Shown here: in pieces, positions 24,587 through 33,793 of the stretch
How positions within the stretch are numbered: the first letter of the stretch is position 1
Layout: every line of letters begins with the position of its first letter
Assembly: GCF_022429645.1 (NCBI RefSeq)
Contig: NZ_CP092480.1
Coordinates: 1,656,501 to 1,720,500 of the forward strand
Direction: 5' to 3'
DNA: 64,000 bases
Source: Lutibacter sp. A80
Lineage (GTDB): Bacteria > Bacteroidota > Bacteroidia > Flavobacteriales > Flavobacteriaceae
The notes under the pieces: generated by a model
Told to the model about the DNA's origin: nothing
What the model saw: the letters and a program-made list of their open reading frames with translations, nothing else
Database searches by the model: none
Translations under genes and position numbers: made by a program

Positions 24587-26071
24587 TTATCCAGCTGTAT
24601 TCCACCATAATGGAGTAGTTAACCTAACATACGGATCGTTCGTTGGCATATTTACGTAATTCCTATCTTCTTCATTGTATTCATACATCATTGCTTGAAT
24701 CCAATCATTTTCATTTGGAAAAATATCAAGATTAACATTTTCAGGTCGTTGCAATCCATGATAAATATCTGAACTATAATCCATTCTTCTCATATCTACC
24801 CAAGTTTCAGGATTTAGAACATTTGCAATATATTTTTGAACCATAATGTGCGATAATTCTATATTACTTTCACCAATCTCAGTATCTAATAAACTTAAAT
24901 AAGCGCTTGTAGCAGCGGCATCAACTCCTAATTTTTCAAAATCTGCTTGAACACCAATTTTAAAAGCTGTATAAGCACCTGATTTATCTCCTTTTCTTAA
25001 CCTAGCTTCAGCTTCAATAAACTTTACTTCACTAAAAGTAATCATGTCAGTTGCAGAGTTAAGACTCGTATAAAATCCACCATTACCTAATGAAAAATTA
25101 TCTCCTTCTTCCCCATTTAATCCTCTACCTATTACAACACCTTCATAACCACCATTAACAGCTTCAGGAACAATAATAGTTAATCTAGGATCCCATTCTG
25201 CATCATCTAAATTTAATGGGTTCTTTAATAAGTTCACAAAAAAGTCAGAAAAATAATCCATTCTTGAAGAACCATAACCATCTGTTGAAAAAGGTTGAAT
25301 ATCATTTGAAACTGGTCCACCACCATAAAGTTTCTGAGCGTTTAATTCATTTGAATTTATTGCTAACTGACAAGCAGCTATTACAGCATCTGGATCATAA
25401 GAAGATTTTTTAGCTAAATGGTTTAAATAACGTGCCTTAATAGCATACGCAAATTTTTTCCATTTTTCTTGATCTCCTCCATAAAGAACATCTCCACCTT
25501 CTTCATTTAAATCTATAGCACTTGGTTCGTCTAAAGCAACTATTGCTTCATCTAAATAACTTAAAATAGTTTCATAAACTTCTTCTTGAGTACTAAATTT
25601 TGGTGTAATATTCATTGAAGACACACCATCATAGGTTTCGTCTAACACAATATCTCCATATTGATCTGTAGTCATTCCTAAAACATAAGCTCGTAAAATT
25701 TTACCTACTGCTACAAAATTAGGAGAAGCATATCTTTCACCTAAAACAATTAAATCTGCTGTATTTGGCAATGAATACACATATGCATTTTGCCATAAAA
25801 AGTAACGGCCAGTTGTCATTTCAGAACTCCAAGTTTCAGAATAATAATTTGTCGCATTTTGCGCACCATATTGCGTAATTCCAAGAACCTCTCTACTCCC
25901 TCTATACTGAGCTTGAGCTGTTGTATTCTCTATTGCTCCTTGAATTCTAAATTGAGGAGGCAATGAAGATGTTGTTGGCTTTGTTTCAGAACCATTTACA
26001 TCAAAATAGTCATCATCACATGAAGTGGCTATGACTGCTAAAAACACTATTAAATATTTATATAATTTCAT
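24587..26071 (-). CDS. SusD/RagB-like outer-membrane lipoprotein (SusD-like_2)
   Basis: Surface glycan/oligomer-binding partner of a SusC transporter, 494 residues. Lipoprotein signal with Cys18 followed by Asp residues (AVIATSCDDDYFD), which fits surface export in Bacteroidota. Further features are the SusD-like_2 elements around ITQYGAQNATNYYSETW, the TPR-like region near KWKKFAYAIKARYLNHLAK and the C-terminal PETWVDMRRMDYSS. It follows susC by 15 bases in one transcript. The substrate cannot be read from sequence; the surroundings suggest a peptidoglycan fragment. Confidence 0.92.
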   Translation of the reverse strand: MKLYKYLIVFLAVIATSCDDDYFDVNGSETKPTTSSLPPQFRIQGAIENTTAQAQYRGSREVLGITQYGAQNATNYYSETWSSEMTTGRYFLWQNAYVYSLPNTADLIVLGERYASPNFVAVGKILRAYVLGMTTDQYGDIVLDETYDGVSSMNITPKFSTQEEVYETILSYLDEAIVALDEPSAIDLNEEGGDVLYGGDQEKWKKFAYAIKARYLNHLAKKSSYDPDAVIAACQLAINSNELNAQKLYGGGPVSNDIQPFSTDGYGSSRMDYFSDFFVNLLKNPLNLDDAEWDPRLTIIVPEAVNGGYEGVVIGRGLNGEEGDNFSLGNGGFYTSLNSATDMITFSEVKFIEAEARLRKGDKSGAYTAFKIGVQADFEKLGVDAAATSAYLSLLDTEIGESNIELSHIMVQKYIANVLNPETWVDMRRMDYSSDIYHGLQRPENVNLDIFPNENDWIQAMMYEYNEEDRNYVNMPTNDPYVRLTTPLWWNTAG

Positions 26072-26086
26072 AATTTTCTTTTATTT

Positions 26087-29000
26087 TTAGAATTTAACTT
26101 TTAAACCTAAATCAAACCCTTTCATGTTAGGTGTTCCTAAATTATCTATAGACATGGATCCTGCTCCAGAAACTCCTGCTCCAAAAGTATTAACCTCTGG
26201 ATCAACTCCACTATAGTCTGTTATTGTAAATAGATTTCTTCCTGTAGCAAAAAACTCTACAGAAGATAACGCTATTTTATCTAGTAGTTTACTTGGTAGT
26301 TTATAACTTAATGTAACATATCTAAGCCTTGCAAACGAACCATCTTCAATAAAATTTTCTGAATTTTTATAGTAATAATCCGTATAAAATGCTTGATCCA
26401 TAGCTACTGGAACTGTATTTACTGCTCCATTAGCATCAACACCTGGTAAAACTATTGTTTCATTTCTATTAAGTGTTTGCTCGCTTAAACCATAATAAAC
26501 TAAAGCAGATTCTGTTGCATTATATACATCAACACCTTGAACTAAATCTAATAAAAATGATAGTTGGAAATTTTTGTAATTCATTGTACTTGAAAAACCT
26601 AAAGTCCAATCTGGCATACGAGTTACATCATCATATGTTTCTTGAACTAACGTTGGTAAACCATTTGAATTAATAACTACATCTCCATTATCATTTTTTT
26701 GAGGTCTATAACCTCTTAAACCAAATAATGAACCATCTAATATCGCTGCACCTGCTGCTGTTGAATTAAACGTCCAAGAATCCGATAAATAAACTTCGTT
26801 TAGGAAACCAGGAAGTTCATTAACCTTACTTTCGTTCATTCCAAAGTTTAAGTCAACATTCCATTTAAATTCTGATGTATAAGGCAATACTTTAATTGAA
26901 AGTAACGCTTCTAGACCACTATTTGTAATAGATCCTCCATTAAGTGTTGCATAAAATGTACCTGTTGTTGGAGGAACCCTTATATCTCTTAATATTTGAT
27001 TGTCTGATTTACTAGTGTAATAGGTAAAGTCTAACCCTATTCTACTTTCAAACAAACGCATATCTACACCTATTTCAAAACTATTTGTAAATTCTGGTTC
27101 AAGGTTTGGATTACCAACATCAACACCGTTCCAAGTATATCCGGAACTTGCTAATGAATTTATATTAGTTGAAAGTGAACTTTCTAATGCTCCAATTGGT
27201 GCATCTTTACCAACTTTAGCCCAAGTAGATCTCAATTGTAAGTAACTCAATCCGTTTGAAGATGTAATATCGTTACCTGCATTTTTAAATAAATCTGTAA
27301 TTACTGCTGAAGCACCAACTGAAGGGTAAAAGAAAGATCTTTTATCTTTTGGTAACGTAGAAGACCAGTCATTTCTTCCGGTTGCTGTTAAAAACAATGC
27401 ATTTTGCCAACCTAATTTTAATTCACCAAAAACACCAACCATACGCTTTCTAGAAATACCCTCACTAATATATTGATCTTCAACCAATACATTACCAACA
27501 CTATATATTCCTGGAGCTTGAAAACCATCTCCACTTGTATAAGTTGTTCTAATATCTAATTCATCAACAGAATTACCTAATAAAGCATTTATAGAAAAAT
27601 CTTCTGTAATATTTTTTTCAAAAGTTACTAATAAATTTGAATTTAAACGCTTATTTTCTCTATCGTACTGACTTATATAACCATCTTCTCTATTATCTAC
27701 TAAAGAACCGTCTCCAGTAATTTTTTTATTAAATTGTGTAAAATTATCAATACCTAATTTATACGATACATTAAAATTTTCTAAAAAGCTATAATTTAAA
27801 CTTATAGCTCCAATTAAACGATTAACCTCATCTGTATTAGGACTATTATCAATACTCCAATAAGGATTATCAAATTGTTGATCTAAAAAGAAACTTTTCT
27901 GAGAATTATCAGCATTTAAATAATCCGAAGCATTAACATTAGCAGGATATTTTAATAAACTTAAAAAACTACTTCCAGTAGCATTACCTTGCTTTGTACT
28001 ATTGGTTTTTGTAGTTATATAATTTGCTGAAACACCTAAAGTTAAATTATCATTAATATTTGAAGAAGTATTAATTCTAAAAGATGTTTTATCATAACTT
28101 GTACTTTCAATTACACCTTCTTGAGAAACATCTCCAATAGAAAAATAAATATTACTTTTTGCATTACCACCTGAATAACTTAAAGTATGGTTTGATGTAA
28201 TAGCTGTATCGTAAAAATCATCTATATTATTAAAAACTGGAGATCCAGCAGTACTATTTCCCCAAGAAAGTGGAGAATCAGTATTAATAGTTGTACCAGT
28301 TGCTTCTACAATTTGTTCTCCTTGACCATATTGCGTTTGTACATTTGGTGTTCCAATAATATTATCAACAGAAAGTGAACCAGAATACGAAATTACACTA
28401 GCACCATCTTTCCCTTTTTTTGTTGTAATAATAACTGCACCTTCTGCAGCCTGAATACCATAAAGTGCAGCTGCCGCAGGTCCTTTTAAAACAGATATAC
28501 TTTCAATATCTTCTGGGTTAATATCAGAAGCTCTATTAGCACTGGCTACCTCCAAACTTGAACTAGTTGAATTATCAATTGGAAGACCATCTACAATAAA
28601 TAAAGGCTGATTATTTCCTGTAATAGAAGATCCCCCTCTAATCATAATAATTGCTGATGCCCCAGGAGCTCCTCCAGAATTCACAACAGTAACCCCTGAA
28701 ACTTTACCTTGCAATCCATTAACCATACTTGACTGGTTACCTTCTAAAAGCGCTTCTGCTTTTACAGCTTGCACAGCATAACCAAGAGATTTACGTTCTT
28801 TTTTAATACCTAATGCAGTAATCACAACTTCATCTAAACTTTCACCTGCATTTAATGACACATTAATAATGTTAGATGTCACTTCAATTTCCTGAGTTGC
28901 AAAACCAACATATGAAAACACCAAAACAGCTCCTTCAGAAGCTTTAATTTCGTATTTCCCATCAAAATCAGTTGTACCACCCATGTTTGTACCTTTAATC

Positions 29001-29137
29001 AATACGCTAACCCCTGGTAACGGAAGATTGTCAGCATTAGATTTAACCACCCCTGTAACAGTTATAGATTGCGCAAAAGAAATTTGAACAAAAAATACTG
29101 CTAGAATCGTTAAAAAATAATAATAGTTTTTTTTCAT
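26087..29137 (-). CDS. SusC/RagA family TonB-linked outer-membrane transporter
   Basis: A 1016-residue TonB-dependent transporter. In order: signal peptide (to about residue 22), carboxypeptidase-regulatory-like domain (GVVKSNADNLPLPGVSVLIKGT), the LDEVVITALGIKKERKS linker, a plug with GLQGKVSGVTVVNSGGAPG, MIRGGSSITG and PLFIVDGLPIDN, and a beta-barrel ending GLKVKF. Length is normal for SusC. It is encoded with SusD and is divergent from the DeoR-family regulator, whose likely operator overlaps its promoter. Predicted to import an oligomeric ligand, plausibly muropeptides or MurNAc-containing oligosaccharides. Confidence 0.95.
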   Translation of the reverse strand: MKKNYYYFLTILAVFFVQISFAQSITVTGVVKSNADNLPLPGVSVLIKGTNMGGTTDFDGKYEIKASEGAVLVFSYVGFATQEIEVTSNIINVSLNAGESLDEVVITALGIKKERKSLGYAVQAVKAEALLEGNQSSMVNGLQGKVSGVTVVNSGGAPGASAIIMIRGGSSITGNNQPLFIVDGLPIDNSTSSSLEVASANRASDINPEDIESISVLKGPAAAALYGIQAAEGAVIITTKKGKDGASVISYSGSLSVDNIIGTPNVQTQYGQGEQIVEATGTTINTDSPLSWGNSTAGSPVFNNIDDFYDTAITSNHTLSYSGGNAKSNIYFSIGDVSQEGVIESTSYDKTSFRINTSSNINDNLTLGVSANYITTKTNSTKQGNATGSSFLSLLKYPANVNASDYLNADNSQKSFFLDQQFDNPYWSIDNSPNTDEVNRLIGAISLNYSFLENFNVSYKLGIDNFTQFNKKITGDGSLVDNREDGYISQYDRENKRLNSNLLVTFEKNITEDFSINALLGNSVDELDIRTTYTSGDGFQAPGIYSVGNVLVEDQYISEGISRKRMVGVFGELKLGWQNALFLTATGRNDWSSTLPKDKRSFFYPSVGASAVITDLFKNAGNDITSSNGLSYLQLRSTWAKVGKDAPIGALESSLSTNINSLASSGYTWNGVDVGNPNLEPEFTNSFEIGVDMRLFESRIGLDFTYYTSKSDNQILRDIRVPPTTGTFYATLNGGSITNSGLEALLSIKVLPYTSEFKWNVDLNFGMNESKVNELPGFLNEVYLSDSWTFNSTAAGAAILDGSLFGLRGYRPQKNDNGDVVINSNGLPTLVQETYDDVTRMPDWTLGFSSTMNYKNFQLSFLLDLVQGVDVYNATESALVYYGLSEQTLNRNETIVLPGVDANGAVNTVPVAMDQAFYTDYYYKNSENFIEDGSFARLRYVTLSYKLPSKLLDKIALSSVEFFATGRNLFTITDYSGVDPEVNTFGAGVSGAGSMSIDNLGTPNMKGFDLGLKVKF

Positions 29138-29166
29138 AATGAGTTAATTTAAAATAAATTTAATAA

Positions 29167-29212
29167 CAAATATATTTAAATTTCCGAATAAAAACGCATA
29201 AAACCGCAAAAA
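29167..29212 (-). promoter_or_regulatory. susC promoter with putative DeoR operator
   Basis: On the minus strand TATATTTG (29167-29174) is an exact -7 box. Just upstream of it, plus-strand 29188-29212 holds two tgcg-type units, cgca at 29195-29198 and at 29205-29208, exactly 10 bases apart and covering the -33 position. The same units recur at 30126-30174 on the other side of the regulator gene. Confidence 0.6.
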
Positions 29213-29332
29213 AAATTCAATTAATTTAAAGAAACAGCTAATTATATACAAAAAAAACACCTAAACACTTATAATTTATCAATAATTGAGAAAAATTCAT
29301 TACATTGTAAAAAAAAATTGCACATTTATAAT

Positions 29333-29340
29333 TACTTTTG
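29333..29340 (+). promoter_or_regulatory. -7 box of the deoR-type gene
   Basis: TACTTTTG matches TAnnTTTG exactly and ends 13 bases before the ATG at 29354. TTG triplets upstream (29305, 29318) are not at the ideal 19-base distance. Confidence 0.5.
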
Positions 29341-29353
29341 CAAAAAAAACAAT

Positions 29354-30103
29354 ATGCTTAAAGAAGAAAGACAAAACTGCATTTTAAATAAAATCAGGTT
29401 AAATAAAAAGGTTTTATCTGTAGATTTAAGCCATGAATTAAATGTTTCAGAAGACACAATAAGACGAGATCTTAATGAATTATCTTCTAAAAAATTAATT
29501 AAAAAAGTACATGGAGGCGCACTCACCATAGAAAATATAGCTCCTTCATATGAAGAAAGAAGAAATCATAATTTACAGGAAAAAAACAGTATTGCAAAAA
29601 AAGCGGTAAAACTCATTAAATCTGGCCAAGTAATTATTATGAGTGGAAGCACAACAAATCTACAACTTGCAAAAATTATCCCTTCCAACATAAATGCAAC
29701 TATCTACACCTACAGCTTACCTATTGCATTACAGCTAACAGAACACCCTTCAATTGAAATTATATTTATAGGTGGAAAAATCCATAAATCCGCACAAGTT
29801 ACCGTTGGCTTAGATGTAGTTTCTTCTATTTCCGAACTAAGAGCAGACCTATGTTTTATGGGTACGGGAGGAATTAATATTTCTAATGGAATGACTGAAC
29901 CCAACTGGGAAGTATCTCATATTAAAAAATGTATGATTTCTGTAAGCAACCAAGTTGTTGCACTTTGTACTAAAAATAAAATAAATGAAATTAAACGCTA
30001 TACTGCTGTACCCATTAACAAAATTGACACTATTGTTACAGATATAGATCCAAAAGATTCAATATTTAATAATTTCAAAGAAAAAGGAGTAAAAATACTT
30101 TAG
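29354..30103 (+). CDS. DeoR/GlpR family transcriptional regulator
   Basis: A 249-residue repressor-type regulator. N-terminal DeoR helix-turn-helix (MLKEERQNCILNKIRLNKK, then VSEDTIRRDLNELSSKKLIKKVHGGA) and a C-terminal sugar-phosphate sensor domain (GSTTNLQLAKII, FIGGKIHKSAQVTVG, CFMGTGGINISNGMTEPNW). Members sense phosphorylated sugars, so MurNAc-6-P, GlcNAc-6-P or a later intermediate would fit. The ATG at 29354 is chosen over the TTG at 29318, which is upstream of the promoter box. It sits between susCD and the namZ operon, with matching repeat units in front of both. Confidence 0.9.
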   Translation: MLKEERQNCILNKIRLNKKVLSVDLSHELNVSEDTIRRDLNELSSKKLIKKVHGGALTIENIAPSYEERRNHNLQEKNSIAKKAVKLIKSGQVIIMSGSTTNLQLAKIIPSNINATIYTYSLPIALQLTEHPSIEIIFIGGKIHKSAQVTVGLDVVSSISELRADLCFMGTGGINISNGMTEPNWEVSHIKKCMISVSNQVVALCTKNKINEIKRYTAVPINKIDTIVTDIDPKDSIFNNFKEKGVKIL

Positions 30104-30125
30104 AAAAACATTGAATTTACGTTAT

Positions 30126-30174
30126 TATGCATTTTATTGCGTTTTATATTAATTTTTTATGCGTTTTTTTGTCG
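30126..30174 (+). promoter_or_regulatory. Putative DeoR operator upstream of the namZ operon
   Basis: TGC units occur at 30128, 30138 and 30160, each in a context such as TTTATTGCGTTTTAT or TTTATGCGTTTTT, with a degenerate GTCG unit at 30171-30174. The spacings of 10 and 22 bases (about one and two helical turns) match the phasing of the pair in front of susC. A weak -7-like TACTTTTA lies downstream at 30194-30201. Confidence 0.6.
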
Positions 30175-30289
30175 TTAATTAAAAAATAAATAGTACTTTT
30201 AAAAAATATTATGCATATTCCAATATAGAAAAAATAAACCTAAAACCCCGCGAATTCCACCCATTTAAGAAGTAAATATAGATAAACTT

Positions 30290-31474
30290 ATGAAAGTACT
30301 TACAGGCTTAGATATATTAGTAAATGATTCCGAAATTCAAAAATCATTTAAAGGTAATATAGGTTTACTATGTAATAATGCTTCAGTTGATGCTACTTTT
30401 TCACATGCAATTTTAAAATTTAAAAAAATATTTGATTCTAGATTTATTAAAGTTTTTGGTCCTCAACATGGGTTTTCTACTGATGCACAAGACAATATGA
30501 TTGAAACTGATCATTGTATCCACCCATATTTTAACATTCCAATCTACTCTCTTTATTCTGAAACCCGCACCCCAACAGATAAAATGCTTGAAGATATAGA
30601 CCATTTATTTGTTGATTTACAAGATATTGGATGCAGAACTTATACTTATATTTACACGCTTACACTTCTTCTAGAAAAATGTGCAAATAAAAATATCGAA
30701 ATTATTGTTCTTGACCGTCCAAACCCTATAAATGGTGTAGATATTGAAGGAAATATCTTAGAAAAAGAATTTAAGTCTTTTATTGGTCTTTACCCTATAC
30801 CTATGAGACACGGAATGACAATTGGTGAAGTCGCTATAATGCACCAAACATTTTGGAGTAAAGAAAAAGCAAACCTTAAAGTAATTAAAATGCAACATTG
30901 GAAACGAGCAATGTATTTTGAAGACACTAAATTACCTTGGATTTTGCCCTCACCAAATCTTGCAAGAGCCGAAAGTACCTGTACATTTCCAACAACAGTT
31001 TTATTTGAAGGAACTAATTTAAGCGAAGGCAGAGGAACTACACAACCTTTAGAAATTTTTGGACATCCAAATATTGAACCTTATTCTTATTTTGAAAACA
31101 ATCTTAAACAAGCACTAAAAGAATCTAAATTAAAAGGTTTTACAGTTAGACCAATAACTTTCATTCCAACGTTTCATAAACAATATAATAAGATTTGTGG
31201 TGGTTTTCAAATTCATATTACAGATAAAAAAACTTTTCAACCTTGGAGGGCCGGACAATTTATTATGAAAGAAATATACCATTATTTAGGAAGTGATTTT
31301 ACATGGAAAACCCCTCCATATGAATACAATTACACACAACTCCCTATCGACATTCTAAATGGCACTGACAAATTGAGATATTGGATAGAAAACAATGGCA
31401 ACATAGAAACATTAGACTCTTTTGAAGACCTAAAAGACTACAAATTAAAATTTAACGAAATAAAATTATATTAA
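30290..31474 (+). CDS. namZ: DUF1343/NamZ-like exo-beta-N-acetylmuramidase (GH171)
   Basis: Characterised DUF1343 proteins (NamZ) remove MurNAc from the non-reducing end of peptidoglycan fragments. The 394-residue protein shows the family motifs GLLCNNASVDATF, VFGPQHGFSTDAQDNMIE, DLQDIGCRTYTYIYTL, LDRPNPINGVDIEGN and EGTNLSEGRGTTQPLE. Unlike many homologues it begins directly with MKVLTGLDILVND and has no signal peptide, which implies a cytosolic enzyme acting on imported disaccharides. First gene of a seven-gene run; the next start overlaps its stop by one base. Confidence 0.88.
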   Translation: MKVLTGLDILVNDSEIQKSFKGNIGLLCNNASVDATFSHAILKFKKIFDSRFIKVFGPQHGFSTDAQDNMIETDHCIHPYFNIPIYSLYSETRTPTDKMLEDIDHLFVDLQDIGCRTYTYIYTLTLLLEKCANKNIEIIVLDRPNPINGVDIEGNILEKEFKSFIGLYPIPMRHGMTIGEVAIMHQTFWSKEKANLKVIKMQHWKRAMYFEDTKLPWILPSPNLARAESTCTFPTTVLFEGTNLSEGRGTTQPLEIFGHPNIEPYSYFENNLKQALKESKLKGFTVRPITFIPTFHKQYNKICGGFQIHITDKKTFQPWRAGQFIMKEIYHYLGSDFTWKTPPYEYNYTQLPIDILNGTDKLRYWIENNGNIETLDSFEDLKDYKLKFNEIKLY

Positions 31475-32931
31475 TGAGCGCAACACTAATTTTAATCATC
31501 ATTGCTTCCTATTTTGGAATACTAATGCTAATTTCTTACTACACATCTAGAAACTCAAGTGATGCTTCTTTTTATACAGGCGACAGAAAATCGCCTTGGC
31601 AAGTTGTTGCCTTTGGAATGATTGGAGCAGTAATGTCTGGAGTTACTTTTGTCTCTATTCCAGGTATGGTTGGAACTAACAACTTCTACTATTTGCAGTT
31701 TGTTTTTGGAAACGTTGTTGGTTATATATTTATTACATACGTTCTTTTACCTATATATTACGATTTAAAACTTGTTTCAATATATACATATTTAGATACT
31801 CGATTTGGAACAAAAACGTACAAAACAGGCTCATTATTCTTCCTAATATCACAATCTTTTGGAGCAGCACTTCGATTATTACTTGCTGCAAAAATTTTAC
31901 AATTTGCGGTGTTTGATTCTTTTAATATCCCTTTTTATATTACTGTAATTATAATACTAATACTCATCTGGTTTTATACTCATAAATCCGGTATTAAAAC
32001 CATTGTTTGGACAGATACATTACAAACATTCTTTTTACTTTTAGCTGCAATTGTATCGATATATGTAGTAAAAAGCAGTCTAAATTTAGATGTATCTGAA
32101 ACAATAACCTCAGTTACCAATCATAAATACTTTAAAGTATTCGACTGGGATTTTAATTCGGGTTCTAATTTTTACAAACAATTTATTTCAGGATTTTTAA
32201 TTGCAATTGCAATGGTGGGCTTAGATCAAAATATGATGCAAAAAACCCTTACTTGTAAAAATAAAAAAGAAGCTCAAAACAATATTTTAACTTTTAGTTT
32301 ATTTTTAGCCGTTGCTCAATTTCTATTTCTAGGACTTGGAGTTATGCTTTATTTATACGCCGAAAACTTTGGTATACAACTAGACACCTTAAACGGTAAA
32401 TTTATTAACACTGATGATTTATTCCCAATGTTATCACTCAATCATTTTGGAATTATAGCTAGTATAAGTTTTATATTAGGTATTACCGCTGCTTCATTTT
32501 CAAGTGTAGATTCATCGTTAACAGCTTTAACTACTTCCTTTACTCATGATTTTTTAGACATTCAACATAAAAACTCAAAAGAACAAAAGAAATTAAAAAA
32601 CAAAGTTTTATTAGGTTTTTCAATCGTAATATTTACAATTATTATGTTATTTTCAGAAAGTAAAGGCGATGTAATCTCAACTATTTTTAAGGTTGCAGGT
32701 TATACGTATGGCCCTTTATTAGGACTATACCTACTTGGTATTTTTACAAAAATAAAAATAAAAGATGCTGCAGTTCCATTTATATGTGTACTTATGCCAT
32801 TGCTTACCTACTATTTAAACCACTTATTTATCTCTAAATTCTCTTTTGATTTAGGATTTATGAATATACTCGTAAACGCACTATTAACAATATTAAGTTT
32901 AATTATTGTATCAACTAAAAATGAAAAATAA
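31474..32931 (+). CDS. Sodium:solute symporter (SSS family)
   Basis: A 485-residue inner-membrane transporter with about 13 helices. It starts MSATLILIIIASYFGILMLISYYTSR and has the SSS core SFYTGDRKSPWQVVAFGMIGAVMSGVTF (given as family context in two parts: the SFYTGDRKSPW stretch and GAVMSGVTFVSIPG), plus ITAASFSSVDSSLTALTTSF near the sodium site. The gene lies between namZ and murQ with overlapping ends, so the substrate is probably a MurNAc-containing sugar, MurNAc or anhydro-MurNAc crossing the inner membrane. It would replace the PTS transporter MurP of other bacteria. Confidence 0.87.
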   Translation: MSATLILIIIASYFGILMLISYYTSRNSSDASFYTGDRKSPWQVVAFGMIGAVMSGVTFVSIPGMVGTNNFYYLQFVFGNVVGYIFITYVLLPIYYDLKLVSIYTYLDTRFGTKTYKTGSLFFLISQSFGAALRLLLAAKILQFAVFDSFNIPFYITVIIILILIWFYTHKSGIKTIVWTDTLQTFFLLLAAIVSIYVVKSSLNLDVSETITSVTNHKYFKVFDWDFNSGSNFYKQFISGFLIAIAMVGLDQNMMQKTLTCKNKKEAQNNILTFSLFLAVAQFLFLGLGVMLYLYAENFGIQLDTLNGKFINTDDLFPMLSLNHFGIIASISFILGITAASFSSVDSSLTALTTSFTHDFLDIQHKNSKEQKKLKNKVLLGFSIVIFTIIMLFSESKGDVISTIFKVAGYTYGPLLGLYLLGIFTKIKIKDAAVPFICVLMPLLTYYLNHLFISKFSFDLGFMNILVNALLTILSLIIVSTKNEK

Positions 32932-33745
32932 ACCAACCACAGAACAATCTTCAAATTACAATAACCTAGAAAAGATGAGTACCTTAGAGCTACTCTCAAA
33001 TATAAATAATGAAGATAAAACAGTACCTAATGCTATTGAAAAAGCACTCCCATCAATTGAAAAATTAGTGAATCTAATTCACTCTAAAATGGAAAAAGGG
33101 GGGCGCCTTTTTTACATCGGAGCTGGAACCAGCGGAAGATTAGGTGTTTTAGACGCTTCAGAATGCCCTCCAACTTTTGGTGTTCCCGATAATTGGGTTA
33201 TTGGCTTAATTGCTGGAGGCGATTTTGCCCTTAGAAAAGCTGTTGAAAATGCTGAAGATGATACCATCTTAGCCTGGAAAGACCTACAAAAATATGTAAT
33301 TACCGACAAAGATGTTTTGGTTGGAATTGCAGCTTCAGGAACTACTCCTTATGTTATTGGAGGACTGAAAACGGCAAAAGAAAATGACATAAGTACTGGC
33401 TGTATTGTTTGTAATACCGATAGCCCTGTTGCTAAAGTAGCAGATTATCCTGTTGAAATTGTTGTAGGACCAGAATTTGTAACTGGAAGCACACGCATGA
33501 AATCTGGAACAGCTCAAAAATTAGTTTTAAATATGATAACAACTTCTGTTATGATTAAACTTGGAAGAGTTAAAGACAACAAAATGGTTCATATGCAATT
33601 ATCAAATGCAAAATTAGTAAATAGAGGAATCTTAATGCTTATGGACGAATTACATATCAACCAAGAATTAGCTTCTGAATTACTTAAAAAGCATAAAAGT
33701 GTTAAAAATGCACTAGATGCTTATAAAAATAAACTCATTCAATAA
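32921..33745 (+). CDS. murQ: N-acetylmuramic acid 6-phosphate etherase
   Basis: Splits MurNAc-6-phosphate into GlcNAc-6-phosphate and D-lactate in the cytosol. A 274-residue SIS-domain protein with FYIGAGTSGRLGVLDASECP, GLIAGGDFALRKAVENAEDD, GIAASGTTPYVIGGL and GSTRMKSGTAQKLVLNM. ATG at 32921 gives an 11-base overlap with the symporter gene and implies translational coupling; the earlier in-frame ATG at 32906 lies deeper in that gene. It is slightly shorter than E. coli MurQ at the C-terminus. Confidence 0.96.
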   Translation: MKNKPTTEQSSNYNNLEKMSTLELLSNINNEDKTVPNAIEKALPSIEKLVNLIHSKMEKGGRLFYIGAGTSGRLGVLDASECPPTFGVPDNWVIGLIAGGDFALRKAVENAEDDTILAWKDLQKYVITDKDVLVGIAASGTTPYVIGGLKTAKENDISTGCIVCNTDSPVAKVADYPVEIVVGPEFVTGSTRMKSGTAQKLVLNMITTSVMIKLGRVKDNKMVHMQLSNAKLVNRGILMLMDELHINQELASELLKKHKSVKNALDAYKNKLIQ

Positions 33746-33793
33746 ACCTAACTCAATTCTTTAAAAACTATTAGGTTCTTAAAATATATTTAA

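Noticed and set aside
29318-29353. TTG start at 29318 for the DeoR regulator
   Set aside because: It precedes the -7 box TACTTTTG at 29333-29340; the DeoR domain begins at the ATG at 29354.
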